From contig JAMDAS010000014.1 of the NCBI GenBank assembly GCA_023484085.1, positions 1 through 43,370 of the forward strand: a stretch of DNA of 43,370 nt, written 5' to 3'. The number at the start of each line of letters is the position of its first letter. Within the stretch, counting starts at the first letter, position 1. The translations under genes were made by a program, and so were the position numbers. The stretch is from Candidatus Omnitrophota bacterium. GTDB taxonomy: Bacteria > Ratteibacteria > UBA8468 > B48-G9 > DTJG01. The notes below the pieces were generated by a model that worked only from the letters and a program-made list of their open reading frames with translations, did not search any database and was not told the DNA's origin. Below are positions 25,943 through 34,117 of this stretch, in pieces.

Positions 25943-26599
25943 TTATTCCTCCATCTCTTCTGATTTTAACCATCTTTCAATTTTATTTTCTGTTAAAACG
26001 TTTTTCACCTTCTCAAGCCAGAGATTCTGAAATTCTTTTTTTTCCTCCCTGGTGGCTGCTTCCCATATAACTGCCTCCAAAAGCTCCCCAAGTCTTTTTC
26101 CACGTTCTGCAGAAAATGGAATTTCCCATGGTGAAAATTTAATCAGGACCGTCTTATTGTTGTCCACTCTTTTAAATTTAAAGCACATTGATTTAGAGTC
26201 AATTTTTTCAGTGCTGAATTTAAGCAGTCCCTTTCTTTTAAATTTAGGGCCTAAGCCCTTAAAACCTGTTTCCGGCGCACTACCGGTCAAAAAACCAAAT
26301 ACCTGTCCCATAACACCATAAACCCCTTCATCCGGTTCACCATAGACAGTAATAGAAATTTCACCTCTTACAGGTATTTTACCGGGATAAAGTTTTTCAA
26401 CAGCCTTTTGACAGCAGATATACGCACCCGCCACAGTGGGACATACATGTCCTGCCATTTTTATAACGTCAGTAAAGGCATAATTTAAAACCTCATCCTC
26501 ATTTTTAAAAGCACCCAGGATTTCTGCCAGAGGCTCACTGAACTTTATCGGTTTTACATCTTCAAGAAAATCCTGAAAATTATTATTTTCCCCACACAT
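25943..26599 (-). CDS. FmdE-family-like metal-binding protein
   Basis: This protein of about 218 residues resembles the FmdE family, named for a gene in the formylmethanofuran dehydrogenase operon but widespread in bacteria that lack that enzyme. The region MAGHVCPTVAGAYICCQKAVEKLYP (His51, Cys53, Cys62, Cys63) and GEPDEGVYGVMGQVFGFLTGSAPETGFKGL are the recognisable core. The frame extends to a GTG at 26617, but that lies in the ribosome site GAGGAGGAG; the ATG at 26597-26599 is preferred. There is no molybdenum or formylmethanofuran gene nearby. The role here is unknown, probably metal or redox related. Confidence 0.7.
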   Translation of the reverse strand: MCGENNNFQDFLEDVKPIKFSEPLAEILGAFKNEDEVLNYAFTDVIKMAGHVCPTVAGAYICCQKAVEKLYPGKIPVRGEISITVYGEPDEGVYGVMGQVFGFLTGSAPETGFKGLGPKFKRKGLLKFSTEKIDSKSMCFKFKRVDNNKTVLIKFSPWEIPFSAERGKRLGELLEAVIWEAATREEKKEFQNLWLEKVKNVLTENKIERWLKSEEMEE

Positions 26600-26613
26600 T
26601 GACTCCTCCTCTT

Positions 26614-26835
26614 TCACACCGCAATCACTTCTTTTACTTCCGGCACAGCTTCCTTAAGTGTTGCCTGTACTCCAAAAAGCATGGTCATCTGGGACATCGG
26701 ACAGCCTGCGCAATGGCCTGTAAGTCTTACTTTGACTATCCCGCCCTCTTCTATGTCAACCAATTCAATGTCTCCTCCATCTGCCTGTAAAGATGGTCTG
26801 ATAATGTCCAGTGCCTTTTCAACTTTTTCTTTCAT
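26614..26835 (-). CDS. nfuA: NifU C-terminal-domain Fe-S scaffold
   Basis: This 73-residue protein consists only of the NifU C-terminal (Nfu) domain. The CxxC motif is Cys42-Cys45 in GHCAGCPMSQMT, and RPSLQADGGDIELV precedes it. Nfu proteins carry a transient 4Fe-4S cluster to target proteins. It overlaps the Rrf2 gene by 4 bp and precedes the FmdE-like gene by 14 bp. A paralogue lies at 34191. Confidence 0.88.
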   Translation of the reverse strand: MKEKVEKALDIIRPSLQADGGDIELVDIEEGGIVKVRLTGHCAGCPMSQMTMLFGVQATLKEAVPEVKEVIAV

Positions 26836-27275
26836 AATGGTATTCCCTCCTTTTTCAATATTTTATTATTTTCTTCCGATAAAGAAGCTACGGAAATAGA
26901 CTTAAGTTGCGAGATTATATATTTTTCAAGTGTATCTATTTTGTTCTTTAAAGAACAATTATTAACATTATGACAAATATTCTTTTTAAATATACATTCA
27001 TTCAATTTTAAAGGTCCCTGAAATGTTGTTATCAAATCAGTCAAAAATATCTTTTCCGCGGGAACAGACAGGGTAAAACCTCCACCCTGTCCTTTATAGG
27101 ACTGGAGTATTCCTTTTTTGTTTAATGCCTGCATTATCTTCCTTAAAAAAGGACGGGGTATTTTCAATTCTTTCACAAGTTTATCAACAGATATTATTTC
27201 TTTTCCATTTATTGCCATAAAACATAAAGCCCTTACTGCGTAATCTGTATTCCGGGTAATAAGTTTTCCTTTCAT
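26832..27275 (-). CDS. Rrf2-family transcriptional regulator
   Basis: This 147-residue winged-helix protein has the Rrf2 N-terminus NTDYAVRALCFMA and the wing YKGQGGGFTLSVPAEKI. Three cysteines, Cys94, Cys101 and Cys107, match the Fe-S cluster ligands of IscR/NsrR/RsrR-type sensors in position (spacing x6 and x5). It is the first gene of the five-gene operon and probably controls it through the palindrome over its promoter, responding to Fe-S status, oxygen, NO or redox state. AGGAAGGG lies upstream of the ATG. Confidence 0.9.
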   Translation of the reverse strand: MKGKLITRNTDYAVRALCFMAINGKEIISVDKLVKELKIPRPFLRKIMQALNKKGILQSYKGQGGGFTLSVPAEKIFLTDLITTFQGPLKLNECIFKKNICHNVNNCSLKNKIDTLEKYIISQLKSISVASLSEENNKILKKEGIPL

Positions 27276-27313
27276 TTTTTTATTTCCCTTCCTGCGATTT
27301 TCATTATTATTTT

Positions 27314-27343
27314 AATGATACCTTATTTGTATCATTTTGTCAA
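27314..27343 (-). promoter_or_regulatory. Promoter and palindromic operator of the Rrf2 operon
   Basis: On the minus strand TTGACA (plus-strand 27338-27343) and TATCAT (27315-27320) are spaced by 17 bases, about 40 bases upstream of the Rrf2 start. An exact inverted repeat with 8-base arms, AATGATAC and GTATCATT separated by 7 bases (27314-27336), covers the -10 and the spacer. A dimeric regulator bound here would block RNA polymerase, which fits self-repression by the first gene. Confidence 0.72.
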
Positions 27344-27398
27344 GTGAAATAATTTCCAAACAACATTTGGATTGTGAATTATAAGGTCAGATTAAGTT

Positions 27399-29660
27399 TT
27401 AACAGCGGGAAAATCCGCAATTATAACACTTTGAACAACCTTCCTCGTAAGTAAGGATTTCTCCACAGTCAGGACAAATCCCTGTAATATTTTTTGGATT
27501 TTTTAATTTATCATCCAGGTATAAATATAAAGTTGGGGGGTCCCCCGGAAAATTCTTTTTTTGTTTTTTAGTTTGAAAATTTTTTATTGTTTCTTCAACC
27601 ACCCTGGCAATTGAATCTGCACATGAGAAACTTTTTATACCTTTTTGATAAGAAGGGGAGGGACAACGAATGTTCTTTAACTGCTCAACAATTGATTCTG
27701 CATTTACCCCTGAACGGAGACATAAAGAAGTGAGCCTGCCAATCGCCTCTAACTGGCTTGCCGCGCATCCCCCTGCTTTACCCATCTGGATAAATACTTC
27801 AAACGGTGAGCCATTTTTATCGCAGTTTACCGTTACGTAAAGATTACCGCAACCTGTAGTGACCTTTGTGGTGGTGCCCATAGTAATATCCGGCCTGGGC
27901 TTGGGCGTTATCTTCCCTTTTACAGATAAAGGCCCTGGTTCTTTACTTATGTTAAGAACCTGTTTTTCCCTGCTTTTATTGCGATAAATGGTCACACCCT
28001 TGCATTTTAGCTCATCAGCCAATAAAAATATCTTTCTGACATCATCTTTGGTGGCGGATTCAGGCAGATTAACTGTTTTGGAAACTGCATTATGCACATA
28101 TTTCTGAAATGCTGCCTGCATCCTGACATGCCACTCCGGCTCAATATCGTGTGCAGTAACAAATACCCTTTTTATATCCTGCGGAATTCCATCAATTTTT
28201 TGGACAGAACCACACTCCGTTATTTTCTCCATAAGTTCCCTTGTATAAAAATTCCTCTCTTTTGCCACTTCTTCAAAAACAGGGTCAATCTCTATCAATT
28301 TATCATTATCCATAACATTCCTGAAATATGAAAGAGCAAATATAGGCTCTATCCCTGATGAGCAAGGCCCGGCAATAATACTTATAGTTCCTGTAGGCGC
28401 AATAGTGGTCAGCGTTGAATTTCTTAATTTTAAGCCCTCTTTTTCATAAATACTGCCTGGATAAGCAGGAAACGTCCCTCTTAATTCCGCAAGATGCAGG
28501 GATTTATTTTTTGCTTCTTCTAAAATAAATCCCATGATTTTTTCCGCCAATTGTAATGCATCCTGTGAATTATAAGATATGTTTAGTTTAGTCAAAAGTG
28601 TTGCCCACCCCATAATACCAAGACCTATCTTCCTTGTCATCTTAGTCATTTTTTCAATCTGGGGAACAGGAAATTTATTTACATCTATAAGATTATCCAA
28701 AAAATGGACACTGTTATGAACAGTTTTCTGGAGCTTTTTCCAGTCAATCTGGTAAGAGCCCTGGAGTTTATGCACCATATTTGATAAATTAATAGAGCCC
28801 AAATCACAGCTTTCATAAGGTAAAAGAGGCTGTTCCCCGCATGGATTTGTTGATTCTATCTCTCCAAGACGAGGAGTGGGATTTGTCTTATTTATCCTGT
28901 CAATAAAAATAATGCCCGGGTCACCATTTTTATGTGCCTGGGAAGATATTAAATCAAATACCTTTTCAGCATCCATGGAATCCTTTACCTGCCCGGAGTG
29001 AGGGTCAATCAGATTATATTTTTCCCCTTTTTTCAGTTTATCAATAAATTCATCAGTAACAGATACAGATATGTTAAAGTTTGTAAGAACATCCGGATTA
29101 TCTTTGCATGTAATAAATTCCAGAATGTCCGGGTGGTCAACCCTTAATATACCCATATTTGCCCCTCTTCTGGTACCACCCTGCTTTATTGCCTCTGTAG
29201 CAGCATCATATACTTTCATAAAAGAAACAGGGCCTGACGCAATCCCTTTGGTGGTTTGGACAACTGAATTTTGAGGTCTCAGTTTGGAAAACGAAAAGCC
29301 GGTACCACCCCCGGATTTATGAATAATGGCTGTAATTTTAAGTGTTTCAAAAATCCCATCTATGGAGTCATCAACAGGCAAAGTAAAACATGCACTTAAC
29401 TGTCCTAATTCTTTCCCTGCATTCATCAGACATGGAGAGTTTGGCATAAATTCCAGGTTAGCCATCATTTCATAAAAAATTTCTTCTGTTTTTTTTATTT
29501 CAGATTCCGGATTATTGTATAGCCTGTCTGCAGAAGCAATTGTTCTTGCAACCCTGGAAAACAGCTCTTCCGGGGTTTCAATAATTTCTCCATTTTCATT
29601 TTTGGATAAATACCTTCTTTCAAGAACTTTTAAGGCATTTGGAAAAAGTTTAGTACTCAT
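27399..29660 (-). CDS. nrdJ: Adenosylcobalamin-dependent ribonucleotide reductase (class II)
   Basis: NrdJ reduces ribonucleotides to deoxyribonucleotides using adenosylcobalamin, so it works with or without oxygen. The 753-residue protein has the family blocks MPNSPCLMNAGKELGQLSAC, KSGGGTGFSFSKLRP, GTRRGANMGIL, STNPCGEQPLLPYESC and TIAPTGTISIIAG. The C-terminus has a TSCPD domain (GTTTKVTTGCGNLYVTVN) and a cysteine-rich tail, CPDCGEILTYEEGCSKCYNC, that probably shuttles electrons or binds zinc. AGGAG precedes the ATG. No cobalamin riboswitch is visible in the 130-base leader. Probably monocistronic. Confidence 0.95.
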   Translation of the reverse strand: MSTKLFPNALKVLERRYLSKNENGEIIETPEELFSRVARTIASADRLYNNPESEIKKTEEIFYEMMANLEFMPNSPCLMNAGKELGQLSACFTLPVDDSIDGIFETLKITAIIHKSGGGTGFSFSKLRPQNSVVQTTKGIASGPVSFMKVYDAATEAIKQGGTRRGANMGILRVDHPDILEFITCKDNPDVLTNFNISVSVTDEFIDKLKKGEKYNLIDPHSGQVKDSMDAEKVFDLISSQAHKNGDPGIIFIDRINKTNPTPRLGEIESTNPCGEQPLLPYESCDLGSINLSNMVHKLQGSYQIDWKKLQKTVHNSVHFLDNLIDVNKFPVPQIEKMTKMTRKIGLGIMGWATLLTKLNISYNSQDALQLAEKIMGFILEEAKNKSLHLAELRGTFPAYPGSIYEKEGLKLRNSTLTTIAPTGTISIIAGPCSSGIEPIFALSYFRNVMDNDKLIEIDPVFEEVAKERNFYTRELMEKITECGSVQKIDGIPQDIKRVFVTAHDIEPEWHVRMQAAFQKYVHNAVSKTVNLPESATKDDVRKIFLLADELKCKGVTIYRNKSREKQVLNISKEPGPLSVKGKITPKPRPDITMGTTTKVTTGCGNLYVTVNCDKNGSPFEVFIQMGKAGGCAASQLEAIGRLTSLCLRSGVNAESIVEQLKNIRCPSPSYQKGIKSFSCADSIARVVEETIKNFQTKKQKKNFPGDPPTLYLYLDDKLKNPKNITGICPDCGEILTYEEGCSKCYNCGFSRC

Positions 29661-29699
29661 TGTTTCTCCTGTTTTTAATATGTTTTTATAGTATTTAGG

Positions 29700-29742
29700 A
29701 CTAATTTAGTATCATTTTATCCATATTTTTATTTTTTGTCAA
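29700..29742 (-). promoter_or_regulatory. nrdJ promoter with small palindrome
   Basis: On the minus strand TTGACA (plus-strand 29737-29742) and TAAAAT (29714-29719) are spaced by exactly 17 bases. Just downstream of the -10 is the palindrome ACTAATTTAGT (29700-29710), a possible operator. It is shorter than a typical NrdR box, so the identity of any regulator is open. Confidence 0.65.
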
Positions 29743-29790
29743 GATACCGCATTGTGCCATAATAAATCTATCCGAAAGTGAACCAGTGCG

Positions 29791-30936
29791 TCAAATACCC
29801 AGTCCACCTGACCAGAGTTGCTCAAGGAAGATTTTCCATGGAAGAACCCTTATACCAGAGTATATCTTTCGCGGCTCATCTTCCAACGATACGATGAAGC
29901 TTCGGCGAACACTGTGTTCTTCTTTTAATGCAAAGAGACCGCGCAGATCTCCTTCATGCACGCGGCGGGACCCCTTTACTTCTATTGCAACATCAAGTTC
30001 CCCAAGGATAAAATCCACTTCCATCCCGGTACTGGTGCGCCAGTAACAGATATCAAGTTCCGGATTGCGATACGCCCGGTATGTTCTTATTTCATGTAAA
30101 ATATACTGCTCAAAGGATTTACCGAATTCAGGAGTGCCTATTGATGGGCGTCGCCGGGAAAGATAATTGGTAACACCAATGTCAAAAAGATAGAATTTTT
30201 CCGTTTCTATAAGTCTTCGGTTGTAAGTTTTTCGCCACGGTGGAAGTCTGAAACCAAGGAACGTGTCTTCGAGGATATGAAAATAACTGCGCACTGTTTT
30301 TGTACTCACACCTGATTCGCGTGCGACATTGGTGTAATTCAATAATTCACCGGAAGTCAACGCCGCAACCCGAAGAAATTCTGCAAATGCAGGAATGTTC
30401 TGGATAAGTGCTTCCGCCGCAATCTCTTCCTTAAGATAGTCCCCCACATAAGCACGTAAATCCTGTATCGGATCATCGGCGAGAAAATGCGGCGGAAGCA
30501 AACCGCTGACCATGACATCTTCCAAGTTGAAACCTTTTGTTTCGTACAGGGACAAAGGGCACATCGTAAAACGCCATGCCCGGCCGCCGAGCAGATTGGC
30601 ATGACTTCTCCGTAATTTGCGGGCACTAGACCCTGTCATGAGAAAAGACTGTTTCTTATTCTCAATCAGCCAGTGAACTTCATTAAGCAGATCCGGCACC
30701 ATCTGGATTTCATCTATCAGTATTATGTTTTTATGCTCTGCATACCGTTCACGGAGAAGAGCAGGTCTTGATGCGTATTCCGCGAATACGTCGCTTTTCA
30801 ACAAATCTATAACGGGCTTATCAGGAAAAGCATAATGCAGCCAGTAAGTCTTGCCTGTTTTCCGTGGGCCCCACAAGAAAGCCGATTTACCGGGTGGCAA
30901 ATGAATATCCAGTGCTCTTTTATTTATTTGCTTCAT
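29791..30936 (-). CDS. AAA-type ATPase with DUF4143/PD-(D/E)XK-like C-terminus
   Basis: This 381-residue protein belongs to the large AAA_14-DUF4143 family. Walker A is GPRKTGKT (23-30), Walker B IILIDEIQ (71-78), and a sensor-like MTGSSARKL follows near 110. After a winged-helix-like linker (about 195-230) the C-terminus has a nuclease-type pattern EVDFILG...IAIEVKGS (Glu306, Asp308, Glu319, Lys321). These proteins are common, often horizontally spread, and have no firmly established function. The gene is visibly richer in G and C than its neighbours, which supports recent acquisition. The -10 hexamer lies six bases before the ATG, so the mRNA should be leaderless. Confidence 0.85.
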   Translation of the reverse strand: MKQINKRALDIHLPPGKSAFLWGPRKTGKTYWLHYAFPDKPVIDLLKSDVFAEYASRPALLRERYAEHKNIILIDEIQMVPDLLNEVHWLIENKKQSFLMTGSSARKLRRSHANLLGGRAWRFTMCPLSLYETKGFNLEDVMVSGLLPPHFLADDPIQDLRAYVGDYLKEEIAAEALIQNIPAFAEFLRVAALTSGELLNYTNVARESGVSTKTVRSYFHILEDTFLGFRLPPWRKTYNRRLIETEKFYLFDIGVTNYLSRRRPSIGTPEFGKSFEQYILHEIRTYRAYRNPELDICYWRTSTGMEVDFILGELDVAIEVKGSRRVHEGDLRGLFALKEEHSVRRSFIVSLEDEPRKIYSGIRVLPWKIFLEQLWSGGLGI

Positions 30937-30942
30937 ATAGAT

Positions 30943-30970
30943 ATTTTATCCGAATAAAATATCTTGTCAA
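30943..30970 (-). promoter_or_regulatory. Promoter predicted to give a leaderless mRNA
   Basis: On the minus strand TTGACA (plus-strand 30965-30970) and TAAAAT (30943-30948) are spaced by 16 bases. Only six bases separate the -10 from the ATG at 30934-30936, so transcription should start at or next to the A of ATG. There is no room for a ribosome binding site. Confidence 0.62.
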
Positions 30971-31050
30971 GCACAATATGTGATTTATCCGAAATCCCGG
31001 CTGGAAAATTTGGATAAAATTCAAACCCCGTTATTTCAAAGAAGAATTTC

Positions 31051-31184
31051 AAGGGTGGCTAACGGGATTTGGCGCCCCTCGTTCCCGCTACACTCGGGGT
31101 CGGCCATTCGCTGAAGATTGCTCGTTCACTCACAATCTTCTTACTTCGCTCTATTCAAATCCCGTTCTTGGAAAAAACACAAAG
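31051..31184. repeat. Hairpin-rich element bounded by a duplicated tRNA-His 3' end
   Basis: Positions 31051-31070 repeat exactly the last bases of the tRNA-His gene and its 3' flank (31182-31201). Between them lie nested inverted repeats: AACGGGATTTG (31061-31071) with CAAATCCCGTT (31156-31166), GAAGATTG (31113-31120) with CAATCTTC (31133-31140), and CCCC (31075-31078) with GGGG (31096-31099). tRNA 3' ends are common integration sites, so this could be an att remnant; a multi-stem RNA or small mobile element is the alternative. No gene is supported in it. Confidence 0.6.
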
Positions 31185-31256
31185 GGTGGCTAACGGGATT
31201 TGAACCCGCTCCAAGAGAGCCACAGTCTCTCGTGCTGCCATTACACCATAGCCACC
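31185..31256 (-). tRNA. tRNA-His (anticodon GUG)
   Basis: The minus strand folds into a full cloverleaf. The acceptor stem is GTGGCTA/TAGCCAC, and a G at position -1 (31256) faces discriminator C73 (31185), the hallmark of tRNA-His. The anticodon arm AGAGA-CTGTGGC-TCTCT has U33 and anticodon GTG, and the T arm is GCGGG-TTCAAAT-CCCGT. The CCA end is not encoded. Its 3' 20 bases are duplicated downstream at 31051-31070. Confidence 0.93.
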
Positions 31257-31308
31257 ATCAACATTGTATTGTAATGTATTATTATACCATAAAATCCATA
31301 GATGGATT

Positions 31309-31731
31309 TTATGGCTTCAACGAAGTTCTTGAAAACCTTCTGAACACCTTCCTAATTGTCAGTTCCCCGGGACCTATAAAAATAAGGCTGAAAAATACAA
31401 TGCCATCCTCAATGGGCTGCGTTGCAAGAAGAAACTTATGGCTCTTTTGCAACACTGTAATAGTTGCCACTATCAGGTTAATTACAAGAAACGAGCAGAC
31501 AACGGGAAAATACATACCAAGAATAAGGAAAAGCCCTCCAAAGGTTTCAGCACAGGCAGACATAATACCCCAGAATAGAAATCCTCCGTGAATGCCGAAA
31601 TTACTTACTGCACTTCCCACAAACATCAAAATTTTCACGCCTCCAAAAAATTTGCTGAGGCCATGATACATAAACATGCCTCCAAGCCCGACCCGTAAAA
31701 CAAGTAATCCTTTATTACTCTTATCAGACAT
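31309..31731 (-). CDS. DoxX-family membrane protein
   Basis: This 140-residue protein has four hydrophobic helices and the DoxX N-terminus LLVLRVGLGGMFMYHGLSKFFGG, then GIMSACAETFGGLFLILGMYF. DoxX proteins are small inner-membrane proteins linked in some bacteria to sulfur oxidation or oxidative-stress complexes. No partner is encoded beside it. It is divergent from the UroD-like gene, with 145 bases between them. Confidence 0.85.
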   Translation of the reverse strand: MSDKSNKGLLVLRVGLGGMFMYHGLSKFFGGVKILMFVGSAVSNFGIHGGFLFWGIMSACAETFGGLFLILGMYFPVVCSFLVINLIVATITVLQKSHKFLLATQPIEDGIVFFSLIFIGPGELTIRKVFRRFSRTSLKP

Positions 31732-31813
31732 TTTCCACCCCCTCTGTTATACATTTTAATTGTGACATGTCTTTTTTTACGGGTAAGTTCCAGACAATGA
31801 TGTAAAAATTTTA

Positions 31814-31842
31814 TTGATATAGTTTGCTATGTAAGATATTAT
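31814..31842 (+). promoter_or_regulatory. Promoter of the UroD-like gene
   Basis: TTGATA (31814-31819) and TATTAT (31837-31842) are spaced by 17 bases, upstream of an AGGAG site and the ATG at 31877. Confidence 0.55.
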
Positions 31843-31876
31843 ATCATTCACATCCACAAACGGATAGGAGAAAAAT

Positions 31877-32881
31877 ATGCTTGAACAATATCAGAAAAAA
31901 ATGGATGAAATAGAAGCATGGTGGAAAAGAGAAAATGAAAAACCCTGTTTGAATCATGTAAAAAGAAAACCCGATATACCTATCAATAATATAAATGGGA
32001 ATGTTTTTTGGCCGCAGGAGAATAAAAATCCGGATATTGACGGTTTGGTAAATTACTGGTTTTCTGAAAGTGAAGCGAATGAATATTATGGGGTATCTTT
32101 ACCTTCTCTCCCCCATCTATATGGAAACAGAGGAACACCAATGACGGCTTCTTTTTATCTTGGTGGCAAGGTTGTTTTGGGACAGGATACCGTGTGGGTT
32201 GACCCGGTAATTGAAAAATGGGAAGATTTTAAGATTAAATTTAATGAAAACAATTATTGGTGGAAACAAAGCATAGCCCTTTTAAAAAAATCACTGGAAA
32301 AAACAAATGGGAAATACTTTGTATGGATGCCTGACCTTGGAGATGCATTAACCTGTTTTTCTCTGCTCAGGGGCACAGAAAAACTTCTATGGGATATTTT
32401 GGAAAATAAAGAAGCAATAATACAGGCAAGAGATAAATTTATAGATTTGTGGAAAAAATACCATAGTGAATGCTGGAATTTATATAAGGATTACTGCCCG
32501 GGGGATATGAGCTGGTTAACATGGGCGCCTGGTAAGACATACGCCTGCCAGTGTGATTTTTCAACAATGCTTTCCCCCTCTTTGTTCACTGAACTGGTTG
32601 TTCCTGAAATTGAAAAACTTGGAGAATACCTGGATTTTATAATATGGCACCTTGACGGGCCTGAGGAAATAAGACATCTTGAAATTCTTCTTGCTCTGCC
32701 TGAAATTAAGGCAATCCAGTGGGTCCCCGGGGCGGGTAAACCAACAGCGGTTAACTGGATACCTATGTTAAAAAGAATCCAGGAAAAAAACAAGGCATTG
32801 ATTGTTTATGCATCTGATGAAAAAGAAAGGGATATTTTGACGAATGAACTACAACCCAATGGATTAAGAATATGTTACTGA
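31877..32881 (+). CDS. Uroporphyrinogen decarboxylase-superfamily protein
   Basis: This 334-residue protein resembles the UroD/MtaA-like superfamily. Visible features are CQCDFSTMLSPSLFTELVVPEIEKL near 225, IWHLDGPEEIRHLEILLALPEIKAIQWVPGAG near 255-285, and the barrel-like hydrophobic spacing between. True UroD makes coproporphyrinogen, while MtaA-like members transfer methyl groups from corrinoids. The N-terminal arginine-rich loop of UroD is not evident, so a methyltransferase or an uncharacterised role is more likely. No corrinoid protein gene is nearby. The first copy of a 25-bp direct repeat begins inside its stop region. Confidence 0.7.
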   Translation: MLEQYQKKMDEIEAWWKRENEKPCLNHVKRKPDIPINNINGNVFWPQENKNPDIDGLVNYWFSESEANEYYGVSLPSLPHLYGNRGTPMTASFYLGGKVVLGQDTVWVDPVIEKWEDFKIKFNENNYWWKQSIALLKKSLEKTNGKYFVWMPDLGDALTCFSLLRGTEKLLWDILENKEAIIQARDKFIDLWKKYHSECWNLYKDYCPGDMSWLTWAPGKTYACQCDFSTMLSPSLFTELVVPEIEKLGEYLDFIIWHLDGPEEIRHLEILLALPEIKAIQWVPGAGKPTAVNWIPMLKRIQEKNKALIVYASDEKERDILTNELQPNGLRICY

Positions 32882-32902
32882 AAATTGCACAAATTAATCA
32901 AT
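32878..32902. repeat. 25-bp direct repeat, left copy
   Basis: These 25 bases (starting CTGAAAATTGCACAAATT) recur exactly at 34118-34142, 1,240 bases away. The left copy includes the stop codon of the UroD-like gene. The two copies frame a single DUF4143-type ATPase gene, as a target-site duplication or recombination scar would. Confidence 0.9.
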
Positions 32903-32975
32903 GGCATTTGAGAAGTGATGATATCAATAATTTTATGATTTGCATTTATTCCGAAAATATGTTAAGTATACTTAC

Positions 32976-34112
32976 ATGATAGAAAGACCTTTCTGGGTGC
33001 AGCTCATTGAAAAAGGATGGAAAGAAACACCAATCGTATGGCTTGCTGGCGTTAGACGTTCTGGTAAAACCACTTTAGCCAAAAGCTTTGGCTCAGACAA
33101 AATTCTTTATATCAACTGTGATTTGCCCGCCACAGCTGACAGAGTTTCTAATCCGGAATTTTTCTATCGCAACTGCGATAAACCAATTGTGGTTTTTGAT
33201 GAAGTGCATCAACTCAAGGACCCCAGTTTATTACTTAAAATTGGAGCCGATGTTTTTCCGGAAATTAAAATACTGGCCACAGGTTCTTCATCGCTTATTG
33301 CCAGCCATAAGTTCCGCGATACTTTGACTGGCCGCAAACGATTGGTACGTCTTACACCTGTTCTTTGGAATGAATTATCTGCTTTTCACAATACTGTCTT
33401 GATTAAACGATTATATCAAGGCGGTCTACCTGAAGCTTTACTTTCTGAATCCAAAAACACTGGTTTTTATAGGGAATGGATGGATTCACTCTTTGCCAGA
33501 GACATTCAAAAGCTTTTTGCGTTTCGCAATCCAGACAAGTTTAATGCGCTCTTTGAGTATGTTATGAAACAAAGTGGCGGATTGTTTGAAATTACCCGCG
33601 CGGCTGGAAATTTGGGCATCAGTAGAGCCACTGTGGAAAATCATGTATTGGCACTTGAGGTAACCAATACGATTTCGATATTGAGACCGTTTCATGGGGG
33701 CGGTAAAAAAGAATTAATAAAAACACCTAAAATATACGGATTTGACACAGGTTTTATAAGTTTCTGCCGAGGGTGGGATCCTTTAAGAACAGATGACTAT
33801 GGAATCTTATGGGAGCACATGGTTTTAGAGTATCTCCATGCTCATGTGCCTAATCTACGTATTCAATTTTGGCGAGATGCTTCCGGACGAGAAGTTGATT
33901 TTGTAATACCGCATAATCGGGATCGTATAGACGCGATTGAATGTAAATGGACGTCTGATTATTTTAACCCGGCCTCGCTTAAAGTTTTTAGAACGCACTA
34001 TTCACACGGACACAATTATCTTGTATGTCCAATAAATGAACCGGGGTATTTTAGAAAAATTGCCGGATTGGATATATGGATATGCAGCCCTAATGACTTA
34101 TTTAGGGAATAA
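32976..34112 (+). CDS. AAA-type ATPase with DUF4143/PD-(D/E)XK-like C-terminus, second copy
   Basis: This protein of about 378 residues is in the same broad family as the gene at 29791 but only distantly similar. Walker A is GVRRSGKT (25-32), Walker B IVVFDEVHQ (71-79), and ILATGSSSLIAS lies near 98. The C-terminus carries REVDFVIP...DAIECKW, the nuclease-like Glu/Asp...Glu-x-Lys pattern. The frame opens at a TTG at 32940, but the ATG at 32976 gives the normal N-terminus. No good ribosome site precedes it; a TATACT hexamer ends three bases before the ATG. It stands alone between two exact 25-bp direct repeats and is probably a horizontally acquired cassette. Confidence 0.83.
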   Translation: MIERPFWVQLIEKGWKETPIVWLAGVRRSGKTTLAKSFGSDKILYINCDLPATADRVSNPEFFYRNCDKPIVVFDEVHQLKDPSLLLKIGADVFPEIKILATGSSSLIASHKFRDTLTGRKRLVRLTPVLWNELSAFHNTVLIKRLYQGGLPEALLSESKNTGFYREWMDSLFARDIQKLFAFRNPDKFNALFEYVMKQSGGLFEITRAAGNLGISRATVENHVLALEVTNTISILRPFHGGGKKELIKTPKIYGFDTGFISFCRGWDPLRTDDYGILWEHMVLEYLHAHVPNLRIQFWRDASGREVDFVIPHNRDRIDAIECKWTSDYFNPASLKVFRTHYSHGHNYLVCPINEPGYFRKIAGLDIWICSPNDLFRE

Positions 34113-34117
34113 AAGTG

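Noticed and set aside
25400-25963. 187-residue open frame on the plus strand
   Set aside because: Antisense to the HD/zinc-ribbon gene, with a shadow-like composition and no ribosome site.
29661-29790. Cobalamin riboswitch upstream of the B12-dependent reductase
   Set aside because: The leader is short and AT-rich and contains no B12-box-like block or multi-stem fold.
31118-31591. 157-residue plus-strand open frame
   Set aside because: It runs through the antisense of tRNA-His and of DoxX; its sequence is explained by those features.
32940-32975. TTG at 32940 as start of the second ATPase gene
   Set aside because: It adds 12 residues with no ribosome site; the ATG at 32976 matches the normal family N-terminus.
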